A DNA stretch of 64,000 nucleotides from Zeimonas sp046347945 (GTDB lineage Bacteria > Pseudomonadota > Gammaproteobacteria > Burkholderiales > Burkholderiaceae_E). The notes beneath the pieces were generated by a model, which searched no databases, had not been told where the DNA came from, and worked only from the letters and a program-made list of their open reading frames with translations. The stretch spans positions 70,148 through 134,147 of the forward strand of contig JAXMFB010000011.1 of NCBI GenBank assembly GCA_046347945.1. Direction: 5' to 3'. Shown here piece by piece: positions 18,206-27,609 of this stretch. The position numbers were made by a program, and so were the translations under genes. The first letter of the stretch is position 1. Each line of letters begins with the position of its first letter.

Positions 18206-19359
18206 CGACGATATTCCGCCCGACCGTGCTCGCCCGCGCGCTGCGCCTGTCCGCCATCGCGCTGTTCGCTGCGGCGCTGGGTGCCTGCGCGCTCGGTGAG
18301 CGCATCGACGAGGCGAGCAAGATCGAGTACAAGTCGGCCACCAAGGGGCCATCGCTCGACGTGCCCCCCGATCTCACCAGACCGGCCGCCGACGGCCGCT
18401 ACACGGTGCCCGATCGCAGCGCCCGCACGGCCTCGGCCTTCGAGAGCGGCCGCGCGGCCGAGCGCTCGACGTCCGGTGCTTCCAGCCCGGTGCTGCCCAA
18501 GGTGGCGGGCGCGCACATCGAGCGCGACGGCTCGCAGCGCTGGCTGGTGGTCGACCAGCCCCCCGAGAAGGTCTGGCCGGTGCTGCGCGACTTCTGGCAG
18601 GAGTCCGGTTTCGTCGTGAAGACCGAATCGCCGGCCACCGGGATCATGGAGACCGACTGGGCCGAGAACCGCGCGAAGCTTCCGCAGGACTTCATCCGCG
18701 AGACGATCGGGCGGGTGTTCCAGAACCTGTATTCCACCGGCGAGCGCGACAAGTTCCGCACGCGGCTCGAGCCGGTCGGCGGCAAGACCGAAATCTTCAT
18801 CAGCCATCGCGGCATGGTCGAGGTCTACACCAACACGGCTCGCGAGAACACTGCCTGGCAGCCGCGACCGAGCGATCCCGAGCTCGAAGCCGAGTTCCTG
18901 CGCCGGCTGATGCTCAAGTTCAACCCGACCGAAGCGGCGGCGACGACGACGGCGGCTGCCAGCCCGGTAGCGCGCGCGCGGCTGGCCGGCAGCGGCGCCA
19001 CGCAGACGCTGGAGGTCCTCGAGGGCTTCGATCGTGCCTGGCGTCGCGTCGGGCTCGCGCTCGACCGGGGCGGGTTCACCGTCGAGGATCGCGACCGCAC
19101 GCAGGGGCTGTACTTCGTGCGCTACATCGATCCGGAGGTCGAGGGCGGCCGTGTCGCCGAGAAGCCGGGCTTCTTCGCGCGGCTGTTCGGCTCGTCGAAG
19201 GCGCGCGCCGACGCCAGCCAGCAGTTCCGCATCCGGGTCGAGGGCAGTGGCGAGCTCAGCCGCGTGAACGTGCTCGGCCCCGACGGCAAGCCGGTCGGCG
19301 ACGTCGACCAGCGCACGGTGGGGCGCATCCTCGCGCTGCTCTACGAGCAGCTGAAGTGA
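18202..19359 (+). CDS. bamC: Outer-membrane assembly lipoprotein BamC
   Basis: Lipoprotein of the BAM complex that inserts outer-membrane barrels. The start is taken as TTG 18202, overlapping the dapA stop, because GGAG lies 7 bases upstream and the signal peptide begins directly (FRPTVLARALRLSAIALFAA) with a lipobox ALGAC. The 385-residue chain then has the unstructured segment that binds BamD (YKSATKGPSLDVPPDLT) and two helix-grip domains (about 115-225 and 265-385). TTG starts are rare, but no in-frame ATG or GTG precedes the lipobox. Confidence 0.9.
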   Translation: MTTIFRPTVLARALRLSAIALFAAALGACALGERIDEASKIEYKSATKGPSLDVPPDLTRPAADGRYTVPDRSARTASAFESGRAAERSTSGASSPVLPKVAGAHIERDGSQRWLVVDQPPEKVWPVLRDFWQESGFVVKTESPATGIMETDWAENRAKLPQDFIRETIGRVFQNLYSTGERDKFRTRLEPVGGKTEIFISHRGMVEVYTNTARENTAWQPRPSDPELEAEFLRRLMLKFNPTEAAATTTAAASPVARARLAGSGATQTLEVLEGFDRAWRRVGLALDRGGFTVEDRDRTQGLYFVRYIDPEVEGGRVAEKPGFFARLFGSSKARADASQQFRIRVEGSGELSRVNVLGPDGKPVGDVDQRTVGRILALLYEQLK

Positions 19360-19366
19360 CGGCGCG

Positions 19367-20161
19367 GTGCGCTTCGCGAGTCTGGGCAGCGGCAGCGAAG
19401 GCAACGCGCTGTTGATCGAGAGCAGCGACGGCGCCCGCACGACGCGGGTGCTGGTCGACTGCGGTTTCGGGCGACGCGAGGCCGAGCGTCGGCTGCGCGC
19501 GGCCGGCTGCGAGCCCGACCGGCTCGATGCCATCCTCGTCACCCACGAGCACGCCGACCACATCGGCGGCGTGTTCCGGCTCGCGCGCGCGCATGGCGTC
19601 CCGGTGCACCTGACGCACGGCACCTTGCGCGCGGCGGCGGCGATGCTGGCGACGCTGGACGACATCGAGCCGCTGCTGCGCGTGTTCGACTCGCATGCAG
19701 CCTTCGACTGCGCGAGCCTGCGGATCGAGCCGGTGCCGGTACCGCACGATGCGCGCGAGCCCGTCCAGTACGTGATCGACGACGGCAGCCGCCGCCTGGG
19801 CGTGCTCACCGACCTCGGGCAAGGTACGCCGCACGTCGTGCGCGCGCTGTCGCGGCTCGATGCACTGGTGCTCGAGTGCAACCACGACGAGCAACTGCTC
19901 GCCGGCAATCCCCGCTATCCGCAGGCGCTCAAGCGCCGCATCGCCGGACCCTGGGGGCACCTGGACAATCGCGAGGCGGCGCGCATCCTGGCGACGATCG
20001 ACCGCTCGCGACTGCACACCGTGGTGGCGGCGCACCTGAGCCGGCACAACAATCGCCCCGAACTGGCGCGCGAGGCGCTGGCGTCGGTGCTGCGGTCCGA
20101 TGCCGACGCCATGGTCCGCATCGCCGACCAGGAGCGCGGCATCGACTGGATCGCGGTCTGA
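19367..20161 (+). CDS. MBL-fold metallohydrolase, YycJ-like
   Basis: A 264-residue metallo-beta-lactamase fold protein. The start FASLGSGSEGNALLIES and the zinc motif THEHADHIGG, a later HDAREP, ECNHDEQLL and AAHLSRHNN place it in the YycJ/phosphoribosyl-cyclic-phosphodiesterase-like branch. Members have 5'-exonuclease or phosphodiesterase activity; that is inferred only. Start is GTG at 19367, 7 bases behind bamC, so it probably belongs to the dapA-bamC operon. A terminator follows. Confidence 0.9.
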   Translation: MRFASLGSGSEGNALLIESSDGARTTRVLVDCGFGRREAERRLRAAGCEPDRLDAILVTHEHADHIGGVFRLARAHGVPVHLTHGTLRAAAAMLATLDDIEPLLRVFDSHAAFDCASLRIEPVPVPHDAREPVQYVIDDGSRRLGVLTDLGQGTPHVVRALSRLDALVLECNHDEQLLAGNPRYPQALKRRIAGPWGHLDNREAARILATIDRSRLHTVVAAHLSRHNNRPELAREALASVLRSDADAMVRIADQERGIDWIAV

Positions 20162-20167
20162 AAAGAA

Positions 20168-20192
20168 GAAACCGGCCGCGAGGGCCGGTTTC
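20168..20192. terminator. Bidirectional intrinsic terminator
   Basis: A 10-bp perfect stem (GAAACCGGCC / GGCCGGTTTC) with a 5-base loop lies between two convergent genes. On the minus strand it is followed by TTCTTTTC, so it best serves the lipoprotein gene; on the plus strand it can end the dapA operon. Confidence 0.75.
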
Positions 20193-20273
20193 GGCGACAC
20201 CGGGCGAAAGCGCCGATGTCCGGCGGCCGGCTTGCGCCGGGCCGCCTCCGTGCGGGCGGATGACTCGCCCGGA

Positions 20274-20645
20274 TTACTTCTTGGCGGCTTCGGCAGCCTT
20301 GTCGGCGGCTTCCTTGGCGGCCGCGGCAGCCTTGTCGGCGGCTTCCTTGGCGGCGTCGACGGTCGCGCCGGCGGCGTCCTTGGTGGCCTGGACCGCGTCC
20401 TTGGCCATCTCCTTGGTGGCGTCGGCCGCCGCGGTGGCGCCTTCCTTCACGGCTTCACCAGCCTTCGCGGCGGACTCCTTGGCAGCGTCGACGGCGGCGC
20501 CAGCGGCTTCCTTGGCAGCCTCGGCAGGGGCCGGGGCCGGGGCGGTGGTGGCCGGAGCGGGGGCAGGCGCCGGCGCTTCTTCCTTCTTGCCGCAGGCGGC
20601 CAGGGTGACGACGATCAGCGAGGCGAGGAGGAGCGACTTCTTCAT
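20274..20645 (-). CDS. Small Ala/Lys-rich repeat lipoprotein
   Basis: A 123-residue predicted lipoprotein. MKKSLLLASLIVVTLAAC is a full type II signal with the lipobox LAAC. The mature part begins GKKEE, then an Ala-Pro stretch (about 24-42), then about 80 residues of Ala/Lys/Glu/Asp in an 11-residue-like pattern with repeated AAKEAADKAA units. It should form a long amphipathic helix, as in LEA-type or apolipoprotein-like proteins. No catalytic residues. It stands alone between a terminator and the roxA gene. It resembles no named family with certainty; a cell-envelope stabilising role would be a guess. Confidence 0.85.
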   Translation of the reverse strand: MKKSLLLASLIVVTLAACGKKEEAPAPAPAPATTAPAPAPAEAAKEAAGAAVDAAKESAAKAGEAVKEGATAAADATKEMAKDAVQATKDAAGATVDAAKEAADKAAAAAKEAADKAAEAAKK

Positions 20646-20817
20646 GATGGGGTCTGGTCCTGGGAGGAAATCGTGGAGGGGTCGAACTTCGCCGGCCGGC
20701 GACCCGTTGCCGCGGCTGGCGCGACGTTGCGGGTCGGCTTCGGGTCAAACCCGTAGGTATTAACCCTCGTTTCCGGACCGGTCGAGCCGCGAATTCTAGC
20801 AAACTTGTGGCAAGACC

Positions 20818-22009
20818 TCAGGATTCCGACAAGTGCAGCCAGCCCGCTTCGTGCCATTCGAGCAACAACGCGGCGCAGCGGGGTTCGGCGAGTGCACGCG
20901 CGGCACTCGCCGGGTCCAGGCGCCGACAGTCCGCCAGCGCCCGCACCCAGGCAGCGGCCCCGGCTTCGAAGCGCTCGCCGTTGACGAACACCTGCTGGCG
21001 TCGATAGGCGATCCGGGTGCGCCGGTCGAGCCTGAGCCCGACCCGCGCGGCCCGCGCGGCGAACCGTGCTGCGCTCATCGGGGGCGCGCGCTCGAACCAC
21101 ACCTGCGGCTTCGGTTCGGTGAGGAAGCGGCCGATGAAGTCGTCGAGCATCGCGGAGCCGGGGCGCCAGCCGCGCGCCCAGCGCGCGAGCTGCGCGCGCA
21201 GGTCTTCGGGCACCCGTGCCGGCCGGGAAACGGGGCGCCGCCCGGCGTCGCCGAAGCGCGGATCGGGGCCGGTCGGTGATTCGGCCGCGTCGGCGAGAAA
21301 CGCCGACAGGAACTCGTGGCGCGAGGGCGCGCGAAAACCGATCGAGCAGGTCATGCAGGCCGCCCTCGGCGACGCCGTCGTGGGCCCATCCGGGCGGCAG
21401 GTACAGCATGTCGCCGGGTTCGAGCACGAATTCGTGCTGCGGCTCGAATCGGGCCAGCACCTTCAGCGGCAGGCCGGGCACGAGCTCGCGCGACGCGGGC
21501 CAGCCGATTCGCCAGCGTCGTCGCCCCCACGCCTGAACGAGGAATACGTCGTACGAATCGACGTGCGGGCCGACGCCGCCTGCGTCGGAAGCGAGGCTGA
21601 TCATCAGGTCGTCGAGCCGCGCATCGGGCACGAAGCGAAAGCGCTCGAGCAGCGCGTGCGCGCGCTCGTCGTGCAGGTCGACGCCCTGCACCAGCAGCGT
21701 CCAGCGCCGCCGGCGCAGGCTCGGCACGGCGCCTGCGAAAGGGCCGTGACGAAGTCGCCAGCGCCCGCCGAAGGCGCTCACCAGCCGTGATTCGACCTCG
21801 TCGCGGGCGGCGAGCGCGACCAGTGCGTCGGGGTCGAGCGGCGCCTGCAGCGCGGGAAGTGCCTGTCGCACCAGCAGCGGCCGGCGCTGCCAGTAGTCGC
21901 GCATGAAGCGTGCGACGCCGACGCTCCCCAGCGGCCCGCAGGCGCGGCGCCGCGTCGGGTTCGAGGGGGCCTCGATCGGAGGGCGCGTCGACGGGCCGGT
22001 GGCGGGCAT
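20818..22009 (-). CDS. JmjC/cupin ribosomal oxygenase, RoxA/YcfD-like (frameshifted)
   Basis: 2-oxoglutarate/Fe(II) oxygenase related to YcfD/RoxA, which hydroxylates an arginine of ribosomal protein uL16. Part one (22009 to about 21360) has FMRDYWQRRPLLVRQA, the iron ligands H-x-D in GVGPHVDSYDVF and the distal His in PPGWAHDGVAEG. The family continuation CMTCSIGFRAPSRHEF is in another frame (about 21358 to 20818), followed by the winged-helix C-terminus. One extra base, or two missing, at about 21357-21362 breaks the gene. Joined length would be about 395 residues, near the family size. The break could be a sequencing error or a true mutation. Confidence 0.8.
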
Positions 22010-22036
22010 CGGCCGATTTCCGGAGAAGGGCGCGGA

Positions 22037-23948
22037 CTACGGCCGCGCGGCTGCGCGGGCGCCGCGCCCGCTGCCGGCGTGAACGCATCGGAGTGGCAGG
22101 CGTCCTCGGCAGGCCTTGAGACGAATGGCCGCGCCGCCTCGACCATGCGCACCGAGCCGCAGGCATAGACCGAGAATCCCGACAGTCGGGGAAGTCGGCG
22201 AGGATCGCCTCGTGGACGAGTCCGGTGCGGCCGCTCCAGCCGTCCTCGGGCGTCGGCTCGGAGAGCACCGGCACGAAGTGGAAGTTCGGGTGCTCGCGCT
22301 CCCACTGCCGCGGCAGGTCGGTCAGGTACAGGTCGCGCAATCGGCGCACGCCCCAGTACAGATGGAGCGGCCGCTCGATGCCCATCCGGAAAGCCTGTTC
22401 GAGCAGGCTCTTGACCGGTGCGAAGCCGGTCGCGCCGGCGACGAAGATCAGCGGCTTGTCGCTGGGTTCGTGCAGCACGAACGAGCCGACCGGCCCTTCG
22501 AACGTGATCGGGTCGCCGACCTTCAGCGACTCGAAAACCCGGGTCGTGAAGCGACCTCCCGGCATCAGGCGCACGTGCAGCTCGACGAGGTCGGTGGCGC
22601 CGGAGGGCGTCGTGAACGAGTAGCTGCGGCGCGCGCCGTCCTCGAGCACGACGTTCAGGTACTGCCCGGCCTCGAACGCGATTCTCGTGCCCTCGGGCAG
22701 GCGCAGTGCGACCAGCATCACGTCGTGCGCCAGCCTGTCGAGCCGCTCGACGCGTGCCTCGTAGGTGGCCACCTGCGTGCCGCGCGCGGCGGCATCTTCC
22801 TCGTACTCGAACTCGACGTCGGAGAGCGCGCGCGCGCAACACAGCAGGATGCGGCCGGCGCGGCGCTCGTCCTCGGACAGCGCACTGGGCTGGTAGCCCG
22901 ACATCTCGACTTCGCCGCCGATCATCGTCGCCTTGCACACCCCGCAACCGCCGGAGCGGCACTCGTACGGCAGCGCGATGCCGGCGCGCAGCCCGGCGTC
23001 GAGCAGTGTTTCACCCGCGCGCACCGGCGCACCCTGGCGGCCCGGGTGCGCAACCAGGTGATAGGCCTTGCCCCGCCCCGTGCGCGCCGGCGGCAGCCAT
23101 GGCATCGCCAGCATCAGCAGCGTGGCCCCGGCGCAGGCGATCCACAGCTTCAGCGGGTCCCAGGAATAGATCAGCGGGAAGACCGTCAGGTAGAACCAGT
23201 CGAAGTCCAGTCGCGTGGGCACGGTGCCGAAATCGGCCGGCGCCTGGCTCACCACCGGCTTGACCAGCGCGAGCACGAGCAGCATGCCGACCAGCCCGTA
23301 GGCAAGGCGGCGCGGCGGCATCTGCGAGGCCCGCGGCACGCGCTGCGTGTGGATCCACAACGCCAGCATCACGACCAGCGGGATGCCGATGTGCAGGAAC
23401 GACAGCAGCGAAAACAGGCGGTCGGTGATCGCCTCGGGCGTGATGAAGTTGCGCGTCAGGATGCCGCGGAACACCGGCAGCGCGTCGAGCCACTCGGTCG
23501 TGCCGATGACGACGAACTGCGCGAGCTTGTCCCAGGGCAGCATGAAGCCGTTGACCCCGGACGCGTAGACGAGCCACAGCACGATCACGCCGGTGACCCA
23601 CGAGAACGCGCGGAAGCCCCGGTACCGGTCGAAGGCGAAGTGCCGCACCATGTGCAGCAGCATCGTGAGCACCATCGCGTCGGAGGCATAGCGGTGCACG
23701 CTGCGCATGATGCCGCCCGCGAACCACTGTCCGTGGGTGATCGACTCCATCGACGCGTACGTCTTGTCGATGCCGGTTTCGTAGAACGCGTACACGTACA
23801 GGCCGCTGGCGACCACGATCCAGAACATCCAGTAACTGGTCGCCCCGAGGTAGTACATCGGATTGAGCCGGTCGCCGAACACGCGGTTGCCGACGGCTTC
23901 CATGCGCAGGAAGAACCACTGCAGCAGGGCCTGGAGTCTCTTGAGCAA
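22037..23948 (-). CDS. Cytochrome b - [2Fe-2S] ferredoxin - FAD/NAD(P)H reductase fusion (frameshifted near the end)
   Basis: Three-part redox protein. Residues about 1-300: cytochrome b/b6-type membrane domain with two histidine pairs (SVHRYASDAM...LLHMVRH; SFLHIGIP...LWIHTQ). About 305-390: plant-type ferredoxin, C-x4-C-x2-C in YECRSGGCGVCKA plus a later LLCCARAL. About 400 to the end: FNR-type reductase with FAD motif RRSYSFTTPSG and NAD-binding FVAGATGFAPVKSLLEQ. The frame breaks near 22185 (ILADFPD | LSGFSVYACGSVRMVE is in the next frame); the proper stop may be the TAG at 22039-22037, which needs one more shift. It should pass electrons from NAD(P)H to a membrane chain. It is divergent from the heme-copper cluster, behind a shared control region. 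Confidence 0.85.
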
Positions 23949-24121
23949 GGAACTTCTCCGTCACGCCGCGCTCGCGAATCCCGCGCTGCGTGCCTGTGGA
24001 GCGGCGCAAGCCGCGGGACGCGCAAATCACGGGGAACCTAGCCGGAACGCCAGACCCTTGCAACTACGAGGAAACGGCCTGTCTCCAATTTCCCTGTTGC
24101 ATCGCCGCAACTCAGCAAGGT

Positions 24122-24135
24122 TTGATGCGGGTCAA
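24122..24135 (+). promoter_or_regulatory. FNR/DNR-type operator upstream of the heme-copper cluster
   Basis: TTGATGCGGGTCAA matches the TTGAT-N4-ATCAA half-sites of CRP/FNR regulators in 9 of 10 defined positions. Its centre (24128.5) lies about 42 bases before a transcript start predicted from a -10-like CATGAT at 24159-24164. That is the class II activation geometry of FNR and DNR/NnrR. It sits between two divergent redox genes. Confidence 0.6.
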
Positions 24136-24206
24136 TGCGGCTGCGGGCTGCTGACAACCATGATGGCCGGCGTTACCAATTTTTTCCACAGGGAAGGGGA
24201 GCTGCA

Positions 24207-24386
24207 ATGGCTGACCAAGCTCAATCGCAGGCTGGACAGAAGGAAGAACGCGTACCCGTCATGCAGCAGATTCTCGACAACCCCTTCCTGCTGCTGTTCC
24301 TGGGCATCACGGTCCCGACGGTGTTCTACATCCTGTGGGGCGTGATGGAGATCGCCACCGTGCCCGTCACGCCGCTGGCCAAGTAA
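24207..24386 (+). CDS. Small one-helix protein leading the heme-copper cluster
   Basis: A 59-residue protein with a charged N-terminus (MADQAQSQAGQKEERVPV) and one membrane helix (about 29-48, FLLLFLGITVPTVFYILWGV). The ATG at 24207 is chosen over the longer frame because GGGGAG lies 5 bases upstream. It is 21 bases before the CuA subunit gene, so it is presumably an accessory or assembly subunit of that oxidase-like enzyme, comparable to other tiny oxidase subunits. No named family is recognised. Confidence 0.75.
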   Translation: MADQAQSQAGQKEERVPVMQQILDNPFLLLFLGITVPTVFYILWGVMEIATVPVTPLAK

Positions 24387-24407
24387 GCGTTCGCGAGGAG
24401 AACAACG

Positions 24408-24947
24408 ATGAGCGCGATACTGCCCCCGCAGCATCGGATCTGGTGGAAGCAGCCGGTCGACAGGGTCGAGATCCTCTGGATCGTGATCGCCTTCGTCTGG
24501 TGCATGATCATGTTCTTCATGATGCCGTACTGGCACGTGTACGGTAAGCAGAACCTCTCCCCTGAAACGTACAAGGTCAAGCCCGAACTGTTCGCGAAGG
24601 CCACGCAGGAGATGGTCGACAAGTACACGGTGCGCACCGAAGGCGAGAACAAGGTCCCCGTGGTCGCGCCGCCGGCCGGCAGCGACGTCTACCTGATCGC
24701 CCGCCTGTGGGACTGGTGGCCGATCCTCGAACTCGAGAAGGGCAAGACCTACCGCCTGAACCTGAGCGCGATGGACTACCAGCACGGTTTCTCGCTGCAG
24801 CCCGAGAACATCAACATCCAGGTGCTGCCTGGCTACCAGCACGTCGTGACGATCCAGCCGAACCGGTCGGGACAGTACGCGATCGTCTGCAACGAGTTCT
24901 GCGGCATCGGCCATCACAAGATGGTCTCGCGGCTGTACGTCAAGTAA
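24408..24947 (+). CDS. CuA-containing subunit II (NorS/CoxB-like) of a heme-copper reductase
   Basis: A 179-residue electron-entry subunit. One membrane helix (about 21-42, VEILWIVIAFVWCMIMFFMM) anchors a periplasmic cupredoxin domain. The CuA site is complete: C161-x-E163-x-C165-x3-H169-x2-M172 in VCNEFCGIGHHKM, with the upstream ligand His in MDYQHGF. A single anchor helix and short length resemble the ba3/NorS type, not the two-helix aa3 subunit II. It should take electrons from cytochrome c or a cupredoxin and pass them to the next gene's product. It is 13 bases ahead of subunit I. Confidence 0.9.
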   Translation: MSAILPPQHRIWWKQPVDRVEILWIVIAFVWCMIMFFMMPYWHVYGKQNLSPETYKVKPELFAKATQEMVDKYTVRTEGENKVPVVAPPAGSDVYLIARLWDWWPILELEKGKTYRLNLSAMDYQHGFSLQPENINIQVLPGYQHVVTIQPNRSGQYAIVCNEFCGIGHHKMVSRLYVK

Positions 24948-24960
24948 TCGGGGGAGGAAC

Positions 24961-26667
24961 ATGGCAACCGCTGAAGCGCAGTACCGAATCTGCCCCCGCA
25001 CGGGGCTGCAGTTCCACAAGTCGGCCGAGTCGCTGATCAAGCTCAACGCAGTCGCGGCCGTCGTCTCGCTGCTGATCGGCGGCGTCCTGGCGCTGCTGAT
25101 CACGCTCACGCGCTGGCAGGCGATCCACCTCGTCGACGCCGAGAGCTTCTACCTGTATCTGACGGCGCACGGCCTCGACATGCTGGTCGTCTGGATCATC
25201 TTCTTCGAGATCGCGATCCTCTACTTCTGCTCGTCGACGCTGTTGCGATGCCGGCTTGCCACGCCCAGGCTCGCATGGCTGGCGTTCGCGCTGATGGTGA
25301 TCGGCACACTGACCTTCAACGCGGCCATCTTCACCGGCAACGCGACGGTCATGATGACCTCGTACGTGCCGCTGCCCGGCCACCCGGCGTTCTATCTCGG
25401 CCTGATCCTGTTCGCGGTGGGCGCGCTGATCGGCTGCTTCATCTTCCTGGGCACGCTCGTCGTGGCCAAGGCCGAGAAGACCTACGAGGGCTCCATCCCG
25501 CTGGTCACGTTCGGCGCGCTGACCGCGTGCATCATCGCGATCTTCACGATCGCCTCGGGCGCGATCATCCTGATCCCGACGTTCCTGTGGTCGGTCGGCT
25601 ACATCAAGCACATCGATCCGGCCATGTACCGGGTGATCTGGTGGGCCTTCGGTCACTCGTCGCAGCAGATCAACGTCTCGGCGCACATCGCGGTCTGGTA
25701 TGCGATCGCGGCGATCGTCTTCGGCGCCAAGCCGATGTCGGAACGCGTGAGCCGGACGGCGTTCCTGCTGTACATCCTGTTCCTGCAGCTCGCGTCGGCG
25801 CACCACATCCTGGCCGACCCGGCCGTGGGCACCGAGTGGAAGATCTTCAATACCAGCTACGCGATGTACCTCGCGGTGCTGGCGTCGATGCTGCACGGCC
25901 TGACGGTGCCGGGCGCGATCGAGGCGGCGCAACGCGAGAAGGGCTACACCAAGGGCCTGTTCGAGTGGCTGCGCAAGGCGCCGTGGGGCAACCCGGTATT
26001 CTCGGGGATGTTCATCTCGCTCATCGGCTTCGGCTTCCTCGGCGGTATCTCGGGCGTCATGATGGGCACCGAGCAGCTGAACATGATCATCCACAACACG
26101 ATCTACGTGCCGGGGCACTTCCATGCCACGGTCGTGATCGGCACGACGCTGGCATTCATGTCGCTGACCTACTTCCTGTTGCCGACGCTGTTCAACCGCG
26201 AGCTGATCCTGCCGGGATGGGCGAAGCTGCAGCCGTACATCTTCGGGCTCGGCATGGGCGTGTTCACGCTGGCGATGATGGGCGCCGGAACGCTCGGCGT
26301 GCCGCGTCGGCACTGGGACATCACGTTCGCCGGCGCCGCGCTGCCCTACGAGTACCCGGGCACCGCGCTGCTGATGATCGCCATCTTCGGCGTCGCCGGG
26401 GTGGTCGCGATCGTGGGCGGGGCGATGTACATCCTGATCACGGTCGGCACGATCCTGTTCGGCAAGCGGCTCGATGCCGGCGCCTACACGACGACGGTCA
26501 GCCCGCTGCGCCTGCCGGTGCAGGCGGCGCTCACCGGCCACGGCGGCCACGGCGGCGGCTTCGGCGTGCCGGGCACCTTCGTGTTCGCGCTGGTGTTCCT
26601 GGCCGCCTTCGTGCTGTACTACTTCGTCAACTGGAAGTACCTGTCGACCGTCTGGGGCCTGAGCTGA
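24961..26667 (+). CDS. Heme-copper catalytic subunit I without the active-site tyrosine (NorY/sNOR-like)
   Basis: A 568-residue protein with about 12-14 membrane helices. Low-spin heme ligands: LTAHGLDM (helix II) and one His of PGHFHATV (helix X), whose other His binds the active-site heme. CuB ligands: the His of WAFGHSSQQINVSAH (helix VI) and the pair SAHHILADP (helix VII). Oxygen reductases have H-x3-Y at helix VI (HPEVY); here the position is Gln (HSSQQ), so the cross-linked tyrosine needed for O2 chemistry is absent. With the CuA subunit before it and CtaB and SenC after it, the protein fits the sNOR (NorSY) type of nitric oxide reductase. That assignment is inference; 'cytochrome c oxidase subunit I' is the automatic alternative. 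Confidence 0.85.
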   Translation: MATAEAQYRICPRTGLQFHKSAESLIKLNAVAAVVSLLIGGVLALLITLTRWQAIHLVDAESFYLYLTAHGLDMLVVWIIFFEIAILYFCSSTLLRCRLATPRLAWLAFALMVIGTLTFNAAIFTGNATVMMTSYVPLPGHPAFYLGLILFAVGALIGCFIFLGTLVVAKAEKTYEGSIPLVTFGALTACIIAIFTIASGAIILIPTFLWSVGYIKHIDPAMYRVIWWAFGHSSQQINVSAHIAVWYAIAAIVFGAKPMSERVSRTAFLLYILFLQLASAHHILADPAVGTEWKIFNTSYAMYLAVLASMLHGLTVPGAIEAAQREKGYTKGLFEWLRKAPWGNPVFSGMFISLIGFGFLGGISGVMMGTEQLNMIIHNTIYVPGHFHATVVIGTTLAFMSLTYFLLPTLFNRELILPGWAKLQPYIFGLGMGVFTLAMMGAGTLGVPRRHWDITFAGAALPYEYPGTALLMIAIFGVAGVVAIVGGAMYILITVGTILFGKRLDAGAYTTTVSPLRLPVQAALTGHGGHGGGFGVPGTFVFALVFLAAFVLYYFVNWKYLSTVWGLS

Positions 26668-26742
26668 TCCCCGGAGCGCGTACGTGAGCGACGGACGAAC
26701 ATGGCCGGGCCGCCCCGCGCGGCCCGGCGATGGAGGCAGGCC

Positions 26743-27609
26743 ATGAAGGCGTTGCTCAACCTGTTCAAGCTTCGCATCGGGGTAGCCATCGCGCTGACCG
26801 CGGTGGCCGGCCTGATGGTGTCGCCGGGCGCCGCGATCGAGACCTGGCAGGCCGTGGTCCTCACTCTCGCGGTGCTGCTGTCCTCGTCGGCGGCCGGCGC
26901 GTTCAACCAGTTCTACGAAGTCGATCTCGATGCCCGGATGCCGCGCACGCGCCGGCGCCCGTTCGTCAGCGGACGCATGCGCCACCACGGCGGATGGCTG
27001 GCGCTGATCGTGGCGCTCACCGGCATCGCGGTGGCCGCAGCGTGGCTGGCCACCAACGCCAGCGCGGCGTTGTATACCTTCCTGGGCGCATTCTTCTACG
27101 CGATCGTCTACACGGTCTGGCTGAAGCGGCGCACCGCGTGGAACATCGTCATCGGGGGCCTGGCCGGCAGCTTCGCGGTGCTGGCCGGCGCCGCAGCGGT
27201 CTCGCCTCAGTTGTCCCCCGAAGCGCTGGTGCTCGCGCTGGTCCTGTTCCTCTGGACGCCGCCGCACTTCTGGAGCCTGTCGATCGTCTTTCGCGACGAA
27301 TACGCGGAGGCGGGCGTCCCGATGTTGCCGGTCGTCAAGGGCGATCGGTATGCAGCGTGGGCCATCCTGGGGCACGCCGTCGTCATGGTCGGGCTGTCGC
27401 TGGCGCTGGCGCTGCTCGGTCCCGGCTGGCTGTACTTCGTCTGCGCCGCATCGGGCGGCGCGCTGCTGATCCGGCGTGCGCTGACGCTGGCGCGCGCGCC
27501 GAATCGCGCCAATGCGCTGGCGAGCTTCCACGCTTCGCTGATCCAGCTCTCGCTGCTGCTCCTCGGAACCATCGCCGACGGGTGGATGAGGGCCTCGCTC
27601 GGTGGCTGA
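26743..27609 (+). CDS. ctaB: Protoheme IX farnesyltransferase
   Basis: UbiA-type prenyltransferase that makes heme O from heme B. The 288-residue membrane protein has about eight helices and the Asp-rich prenyl-diphosphate site FNQFYEVDLDARMPRTRRRPF (N-x5-D-x-D form, with Glu at one usually Asp position), plus the second motif WTPPHFWSLSIVFRDEYAEAGVPMLP. The ATG at 26743 is preferred over 26701 because GGAGG lies 7 bases upstream. Its presence, together with the CtaA-like gene at 32 kb, suggests that the cluster's enzymes carry heme O or heme A. Confidence 0.93.
   Translation: MKALLNLFKLRIGVAIALTAVAGLMVSPGAAIETWQAVVLTLAVLLSSSAAGAFNQFYEVDLDARMPRTRRRPFVSGRMRHHGGWLALIVALTGIAVAAAWLATNASAALYTFLGAFFYAIVYTVWLKRRTAWNIVIGGLAGSFAVLAGAAAVSPQLSPEALVLALVLFLWTPPHFWSLSIVFRDEYAEAGVPMLPVVKGDRYAAWAILGHAVVMVGLSLALALLGPGWLYFVCAASGGALLIRRALTLARAPNRANALASFHASLIQLSLLLLGTIADGWMRASLGG

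Noticed and set aside
13715..18352. Minus-strand open frame of 1545 codons
   Set aside because: Arg/Ala/Gly-rich translation without domains, overlapping the GGDEF-EAL gene in another frame and antisense to dapA and the methyltransferase.
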